Assembly: GCF_900101825.1 (NCBI RefSeq)
Contig: NZ_FNAG01000001.1
Span: 434,001-498,000 of the forward strand
Length of the DNA: 64,000 bases
DNA from: Aquimonas voraii
GTDB lineage: Bacteria > Pseudomonadota > Gammaproteobacteria > Xanthomonadales > Xanthomonadaceae
Direction: 5' to 3'
Shown: positions 58,744 to 64,000 of the stretch, piece by piece
Numbering within the stretch: position 1 is the first letter of the stretch
Layout of the letters: every line of letters begins with the position of its first letter
Notes under the pieces: generated by a model
Told to the model about the DNA's origin: nothing
The model's input: only the letters and a program-made list of their open reading frames with translations
Databases searched by the model: none
Translations under genes and position numbers: made by a program

Positions 58744-58749
58744 TACACT
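58744..58749 (+). promoter_or_regulatory. Candidate -10 hexamer for hfq
   Basis: TACACT followed by CGGCCGCG, 115 bases before the hfq ATG, leaving a long untranslated leader. No clear -35. Confidence 0.4.
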
Positions 58750-58864
58750 CGGCCGCGTTGCCACCGAGCCTTGCCGTCTTGGCGAGTGCCCCCAGGTGGA
58801 GACCGTGCGCCCGGCAAGCGCACAGAACAACAAGCACATCGAACATCCCATCCAAGGAGCGACC

Positions 58865-59125
58865 ATGTCCAAGGGCCAGTCCCTGCAGGATCCTTTCCTC
58901 AACGCCCTGCGCCGCGAACGCGTGCCGGTGTCGATCTACCTGGTCAACGGCATCAAGCTGCAGGGCACCATCGAGTCCTTCGACCAGTTCGTGGTCCTGC
59001 TGCGCAACACGGTCAGCCAGATGGTCTACAAGCACGCCATCTCCACCGTGGTGCCCGCGCGCAACGTGCGCATCGGCCCCGGCGGCAGCAGTGACGTGGC
59101 GGATGCCACGGGCGAGCAGGATTGA
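58865..59125 (+). CDS. hfq: RNA-binding protein Hfq
   Basis: 86 residues. Sm1 and Sm2 motifs are intact: [39 protein letters not shown] and [11 protein letters not shown]. Distal- and proximal-face residues (Tyr25-type, Gln8, KHAIS) are conserved; the tail after the core is short. It pairs small RNAs with mRNAs. AAGGAG lies seven bases before the ATG. hflX follows after 33 bases. Confidence 0.97.
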   Translation: MSKGQSLQDPFLNALRRERVPVSIYLVNGIKLQGTIESFDQFVVLLRNTVSQMVYKHAISTVVPARNVRIGPGGSSDVADATGEQD

Positions 59126-59158
59126 CCCCCATCGTCCCGCAGAACCCGGCCCGGCTCC

Positions 59159-60487
59159 ATGTTTGAGCGTGAGAAGCGCGGCGAACGCGCGCTGCTGATC
59201 CAGCCGCAGGCGCCAGGCCGGGACGAGTCCGAAGCGCTGGAGGAGTTCGGCGAACTGGCGCGCTCGGCCGGCGCCAGCGTGCTGGCCAGCATCAGCGCCC
59301 GCGTCGATCGTCCAAACCCTGCGCTCTACATCGGCAGCGGCAAGGCCGATGAGGCCAAGGAGCTGTGCGCCCTGCACGACATCGATCTGGTGCTGGTCAA
59401 CACCACGCTGTCGCCGGTGCAGGAGCGCAACCTCGAGAAGCATCTGCAGTGCCGGGTGGTCGACCGCACCGGCCTGATCCTCGACATCTTCAGCCAGCGC
59501 GCGCGCAGCTTCGAAGGCAAGCTTCAGGTCGAGCTCGCCCAGTTGAAGCACATGTCCACGCGCCTGGTGCGCGGCTGGACGCATCTGGAGCGTCAGCGCG
59601 GTGGCTCGATCGGCCTGCGCGGCCCCGGCGAAACCCAGCTGGAGACCGACCGCCGCCTGCTGGCCGAGCGGGTCAAGGTGCTGTCGCGGCGGCTGGAGCA
59701 GGCCGAGCGCCGCCAGGCCCAGGCGCGGCGAGCGCGCCTGCGCAACGAGGTGCCGCGCATCGCCCTGGTGGGCTACACCAACGCCGGCAAGTCGACGCTG
59801 TTCAATGCGCTGACCGGCGCCGGCATCTACGCGGCCGACCAGCTGTTCGCCACGCTCGATCCGACCGTTCGGAAACTCTCGGGCCTGGAATGCGGCGAGG
59901 TCGTCCTGGCCGACACCGTCGGCTTCGTCCGCGACCTCCCGCACGAGCTGGTAGCGGCCTTCCGCTCGACCTTGTCGGAGGCGCGCGAGGCCGATCTGCT
60001 GCTGCATGTCATCGATGCCGCCGATCCCCAGCTGCGCGAGCGCGTGGCCGACGTCGAGAGCGTGCTGGTCGAGATCGGCGCGGGCGACATCCCGCAGATC
60101 CAGGTGTTCAACAAGATCGACCGCATCGAGGGCGCTTCACCGCGCCGCGATCGCGTCGAGGAGGGCGCAGAGCGCGTCTTCGTCTCGGCCCGCGATGGGC
60201 TTGGCCTCGAGCTCCTGCGGAGTGCGATCAGTGAGCGCTTCGCCTCCGAACGGGTCGGCCTGACGCTGGCGCTGGACTCCGCCGAGGGACGTTTGCGCGC
60301 GCGCCTGTTCGCGCTCGGGGCGGTGCGCGGCGAGAACAGTGACGAGCTGGGCTGGCAGGTCGACATTGATCTGCCGCGCGCCCAGGCGGCCAAGCTTGCG
60401 GCCGAGTTTCCGGCCTTCCGCGAGGCGCTCGCCGGAACGCTGGACGCCCCCGCGGAAGACTGGGAGGCGCGCGGGCGGGCTGGCTGA
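59159..60487 (+). CDS. hflX: GTPase HflX
   Basis: 442 residues. N-terminal HflX domain with RPNPALYIGSGKADE; central linker helices; G1 GYTNAGKSTLFN (about 203), G3 DTVGFVRDLPHELVAAF, G4 NKID, G5 VSARDG. It binds ribosomes and helps rescue or recycle them under stress. Follows hfq directly. Confidence 0.95.
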   Translation: MFEREKRGERALLIQPQAPGRDESEALEEFGELARSAGASVLASISARVDRPNPALYIGSGKADEAKELCALHDIDLVLVNTTLSPVQERNLEKHLQCRVVDRTGLILDIFSQRARSFEGKLQVELAQLKHMSTRLVRGWTHLERQRGGSIGLRGPGETQLETDRRLLAERVKVLSRRLEQAERRQAQARRARLRNEVPRIALVGYTNAGKSTLFNALTGAGIYAADQLFATLDPTVRKLSGLECGEVVLADTVGFVRDLPHELVAAFRSTLSEAREADLLLHVIDAADPQLRERVADVESVLVEIGAGDIPQIQVFNKIDRIEGASPRRDRVEEGAERVFVSARDGLGLELLRSAISERFASERVGLTLALDSAEGRLRARLFALGAVRGENSDELGWQVDIDLPRAQAAKLAAEFPAFREALAGTLDAPAEDWEARGRAG

Positions 60488-60531
60488 AGCAGTCGCGACG
60501 TGACCTCCACGATGCCTCGCCGGGTGGCTGC

Positions 60532-60537
60532 TACACT
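60532..60537 (+). promoter_or_regulatory. Candidate -10 hexamer for hflK
   Basis: TACACT followed by CCGGCCCC in the 134-base hflX-hflK gap, 84 bases before the hflK start. No -35 recognised. Confidence 0.38.
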
Positions 60538-60621
60538 CCGGCCCCTTGGATTCACGCCCGTAAAGACGACCGCATCGCGCGTCGGCTGCGGGCAGCGCAG
60601 CGATCACGTATGGAGCATTCG

Positions 60622-61812
60622 ATGGCCTGGAACCAACCTGGCGGCGGAGGCAGCGGTGGCGGCAAGGACCGCGACCCCTGGAACAACAACAACGATCCCG
60701 GCGCCGATGTCGAGGCCTTCCTCAACAAGCTGAAGGCGAGCCTGAACCGGGTCTTCGGTGGCTCCGGCGGCGGCGACCCCTCGCGCCGCGGTGAGGGCCA
60801 GGACCCGGTGGGGCGCGGCCTGATGCTGCTGGTGCTGCTTGCCGTGCTGGCTTGGGCGGCCTTCGATTCGGTCGTTTTGGTCGACGAGCGCGAGCGTGGC
60901 GTGGTGCTGCGCTTCGGCAAGTTCGACCGGATCATGGCCCCCGGACCGAACTTCAAGTGGCCGAACCCGGTCGAGCGCGTACTGAAGCTCGACGTCACCC
61001 GCGTTCGCAGTGTCTCCGACCAGGTTCGCCTGCTGACTGCGGACGAGAACATCGTGCAGATCGATTACGGGGTGCAGTTCGTGGTCAGTGATCCGAAGAA
61101 CTTCTTCTTCGGCACCCGCGAGCCCGAGGAAACCCTGAAGCAGGCCGCCGAGAGCGCGATCCGCGATGTCATCGGCGGCAGCCAGATGGACGCGATCCTG
61201 ACCGGCGAGCGCGCCGCGCTGGCGGCAGAGGCCCAGACCCGCCTGCAGGCCACGCTGGACAGCTACGCCACCGGCCTGCAGGTGACCGTGCTCAACATCC
61301 CCAACGCCCGACCGCCGCAGGAAGTGCGCGAGGCCTTTGACGACGCCATCAGCGCGCGCGAGGACAAGGAGCGCATCGAGAGCGAAGCCGAGGCCTACCG
61401 CAGCACCGTGGTACCGGAAGCCCGAGGCGAGGCCGCACGCGTGCGCACCCAGGCCGAGGGTTACCGCGAAGCCGCGATCGCCCGCGCCACCGGTGAGGCC
61501 GAACGCTTCCGCCTGCTGGCCGGCGAGTACCGCAAGGCGCCCGAGGTCACGCGTCGCCGCCTGTACCTCGAAACCATGCAGGAAGTGCTGGCCAACAACC
61601 GCACCATCTACTCCGGTGACGGCAATAACGTGCTGTATCTGCCGGTCGGCGGCGATGGCGGACAGGGCCCGCAGTCCCGCCTGCCCGCGGCCGCGGCGGC
61701 CTTGCCACAGCTGCAGCCCAATCTGCCTGCTTCGACCGGCGCGGCCGCCGGCGAGCGCAACCGCAACAGCGGCCGCCCCGAGCGTCCGAGCCGCGAGGAG
61801 AGCCGCCGATGA
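60622..61812 (+). CDS. hflK: FtsH protease modulator HflK
   Basis: 396 residues from MAWNQPGG, the family's characteristic start, with GGAG six bases upstream; the in-frame ATG four codons earlier lacks one. Gly/Asn-rich cytoplasmic N-terminus, one membrane helix (GLMLLVLLAVLAWAAFDSVV), then a long SPFH/band-7 domain. With HflC it forms a periplasmic-side cage around FtsH. ATGA overlap with hflC. Confidence 0.96.
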   Translation: MAWNQPGGGGSGGGKDRDPWNNNNDPGADVEAFLNKLKASLNRVFGGSGGGDPSRRGEGQDPVGRGLMLLVLLAVLAWAAFDSVVLVDERERGVVLRFGKFDRIMAPGPNFKWPNPVERVLKLDVTRVRSVSDQVRLLTADENIVQIDYGVQFVVSDPKNFFFGTREPEETLKQAAESAIRDVIGGSQMDAILTGERAALAAEAQTRLQATLDSYATGLQVTVLNIPNARPPQEVREAFDDAISAREDKERIESEAEAYRSTVVPEARGEAARVRTQAEGYREAAIARATGEAERFRLLAGEYRKAPEVTRRRLYLETMQEVLANNRTIYSGDGNNVLYLPVGGDGGQGPQSRLPAAAAALPQLQPNLPASTGAAAGERNRNSGRPERPSREESRR

Positions 61813-62675
61813 GACCCTCACTGCTGATCGTCATCGCAGCGCTGCTGCTCGTGCTGGTATCCAGCCTGTACAAGATCGAGGAGAGCCACGTCGGAATCCG
61901 CTTCCAGCTGGGTCGCGTGGTCGAGACCGACATCCAGCCCGGCCTGCATTTCAAGCTGCCGGTGGTGCAGAACGTGATGAGCTTCGACCGCCGTATCCTG
62001 TCGCTGGACTCGCGGCCCGAGCGTTACCTCACGTTCGAGAAGAAGGACGTCAACGTCGATTTCTTCGTGAAGTGGCGCATCGCCGATGTGCAGCGCTTCT
62101 ACACCGCCACCAGCGGCATCGAGGAGCAGGCCCGCCAGCGCCTGTTGCCGATCATCACCGAGGTCATCCGCAACGAGATCGCCCAGCGCACCCTGCAGGC
62201 CGTGGTCGCCGGTGAGCGCCGCGATCTGGCCCAGCGCTTCGTCGATGTTGGCAACCAGCGAGTGCGTGACCTCGGCATCGAAGTCGTGGATGTGAGAATC
62301 AAGCGCATCGACCTGCCCGAGGACAGCGAGGTGATCGGCTCGGTCTTCCAGCGCATGCGCGCAGAGCGCCTGCGTGTGGCCAACGAGCTGCGCGCGGAAG
62401 GTCAGGAGATTTCCGAGACCATCCGCTCCGATGCTGATCGTCAGCGTCAGGTGCTGGTGGCGGAAGCGCAGCGCGACGCCGAGCGCATCCGCGGTGAGGG
62501 CGACGCGCGTGCCGCCGAGATCTACGCTCAGGCCTACGGGGCCGACGCCGAGTTCTACGCCTTCCACCGCAGCCTGCAGGCCTACCGCGAAGCCTTTGCG
62601 CGTGGTGACAGCGTGCTGGTGCTCGATCGGGATGCCGAGTTCCTGCGTTTCTTCGAGCAGGCGCCGCAGCGCTGA
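61809..62675 (+). CDS. hflC: FtsH protease modulator HflC
   Basis: 288 residues. N-terminal signal-anchor helix (SLLIVIAALLLVLVSSLYKI), SPFH domain (VGIRFQLGRVVETDIQPGLHFKLPVVQNV), helical AEAQRDAERIRGEGDARAAEIYAQAYGADAEFYAFHRSLQAYREAF. Partner of HflK. Coupled by ATGA; the DUF2065 gene follows after 50 bases. Confidence 0.96.
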   Translation: MRPSLLIVIAALLLVLVSSLYKIEESHVGIRFQLGRVVETDIQPGLHFKLPVVQNVMSFDRRILSLDSRPERYLTFEKKDVNVDFFVKWRIADVQRFYTATSGIEEQARQRLLPIITEVIRNEIAQRTLQAVVAGERRDLAQRFVDVGNQRVRDLGIEVVDVRIKRIDLPEDSEVIGSVFQRMRAERLRVANELRAEGQEISETIRSDADRQRQVLVAEAQRDAERIRGEGDARAAEIYAQAYGADAEFYAFHRSLQAYREAFARGDSVLVLDRDAEFLRFFEQAPQR

Positions 62676-62725
62676 GGGCCTGATGCGGCGCGCCACAGGG
62701 CGCGCCGCCCTGGGAGCACGTAGCC

Positions 62726-62908
62726 ATGACCGATCTGCTCGCTGCCCTCTGTCTCGTGCTGGTGTTGGAGGGGCTGCTGCTGTTCGCCGCCCCCGATGCC
62801 TGGAAACAGGCGGCCGAACGGTTGATGCAGATGGACGCGCGGGCGCTCAGGCAGATCGGCGGGTTGATGATGATCGCGGGGCTGGTGGCGCTGCAGTTCG
62901 TGCGCTGA
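62726..62908 (+). CDS. DUF2065 small membrane protein
   Basis: 60 residues, two hydrophobic helices (LLAALCLVLVLEGLLLFAAP and LRQIGGLMMIAGLVALQFV) separated by a polar loop. Position between hflC and purA and the sequence match the DUF2065 (YjeT) family. Function unknown. GGGAGC lies before the ATG. Confidence 0.9.
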   Translation: MTDLLAALCLVLVLEGLLLFAAPDAWKQAAERLMQMDARALRQIGGLMMIAGLVALQFVR

Positions 62909-62961
62909 CGCCGCCCGTTCGCGAGGGCGTGCAGCGGCCGCATGATTCGCGGATAATCTCG

Positions 62962-62996
62962 CAAAGCCGGGGTCTCGTACCCCGGCTTTGGCGTTT
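62962..62996 (+). terminator. Rho-independent terminator before the purA leader
   Basis: CAAAGCCGGGG (62962-62972) pairs with CCCCGGCTTTG (62980-62990) over seven bases, then GCGTTT. It separates the hfl operon from purA. Confidence 0.75.
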
Positions 62997-63031
62997 CTGG
63001 CGCCCGCACAGGTGGCGGCCGGAGTCGCGCC

Positions 63032-63056
63032 CACGGTGGGCCAGGGCCCACCCTAT
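63032..63056 (+). repeat. 25-bp dispersed palindromic element, copy D
   Basis: CACGGTGGGCC then AGGGCCCACCCTAT: the most regular copy, with a GGTGGGC/GCCCACC stem and a four-base loop. It lies 11 bases before the purA-leader duplication. Confidence 0.7.
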
Positions 63057-63066
63057 GAATGGAATT

Positions 63067-64000
<934 letters not shown>

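Noticed and set aside
60610-60621. Alternative hflK start four codons upstream
   Set aside because: The GGAG ribosome-binding site lies inside this stretch and MAWNQPG is the family N-terminus.

Overview
This is a GC-rich, gene-dense chromosomal window. It most likely comes from a gammaproteobacterium of the Xanthomonadales/Lysobacterales. That is an inference from four things: gene order (hfq-hflX-hflK-hflC-DUF2065-purA; leuS-lptE-holA-nadD-rsfS-rlmH; sdhCDAB), a 41-residue C-minus ribosomal protein L36, many GTG/GTGA-overlap starts, and dispersed C(C/G)AATCC heptamer arrays of a kind I associate with that order. I see no phage, transposase, CRISPR array or secretion/defence island. Nearly everything is housekeeping, and the unusual material lies in the intergenic repeats.

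Layout. 1-5.2 kb: slp (cut by the left edge) and rlmJ on the minus strand; then a membrane-anchored DUF885 protein, a repeat cluster, and a coupled NTF2-like/GNAT/nitrilase trio. 5.4-9.5 kb: YkgJ-type cysteine-cluster protein divergent from a SprA-like metalloprotease, an aspartate-type aminotransferase overlapping a glutaredoxin-like gene, and mdh. 9.7-17.1 kb: prpE, a SleB-like wall hydrolase, fadH, an OmpA-family porin, and an exported isoaspartyl peptidase. 17.2-24.5 kb: an AIM24/TIGR00266 protein with a YebE-like partner; dgkA, rlmI, lgt, thyA, folA; then hsp20 and cbpA. 24.6-35.4 kb: an orphan PhnD-like binding protein, ygfZ, then the succinate dehydrogenase region (sdhAF4, sdhC, sdhD, sdhA, sdhB), a MAPEG protein, a large MASE3-PAS-GAF-PAS-GGDEF-EAL protein, and sdhE-ygfX. 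35.4-43.3 kb: lolC, lolD, comEC, zipA, and an exonuclease/DUF294 nucleotidyltransferase pair. 43.5-49.6 kb: leuS, tRNA-Pro(TGG), lptE, holA, nadD, rsfS, rlmH. 49.6-56.2 kb (minus): a membrane protein, then a tightly overlapped set (BamE-motif protein, aguA, aguB, TraB, DUF938), rpmJ, and a HerA-like ATPase. 56.3-64 kb: mltD, miaA, hfq, hflX, hflK, hflC, a DUF2065 protein, and purA (cut by the right edge).

How the genes work together. The sdh cluster carries the four enzyme subunits plus SdhAF4 and, about 4 kb away, SdhE (both act on SdhA flavinylation) and YgfZ (Fe-S enzyme maintenance). The leuS-rlmH block supplies translation, LPS export, replication and NAD genes. AguA and AguB together convert agmatine to putrescine. 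HflK/HflC form the FtsH-modulating SPFH complex.

Most noteworthy: the purA leader, including the Shine-Dalgarno and first codons of purA, is tandemly duplicated with a 197-bp period, and hairpins in the two copies differ by compensatory changes. Also notable are a four-copy 25-bp palindromic element, ten perfect CTGCACC heptamers joined to CGAATCC heptamers, and a pair of inverted heptamer arrays inside the sdhA-sdhB gap. I did not find a convincing new defence or biosynthetic system here.
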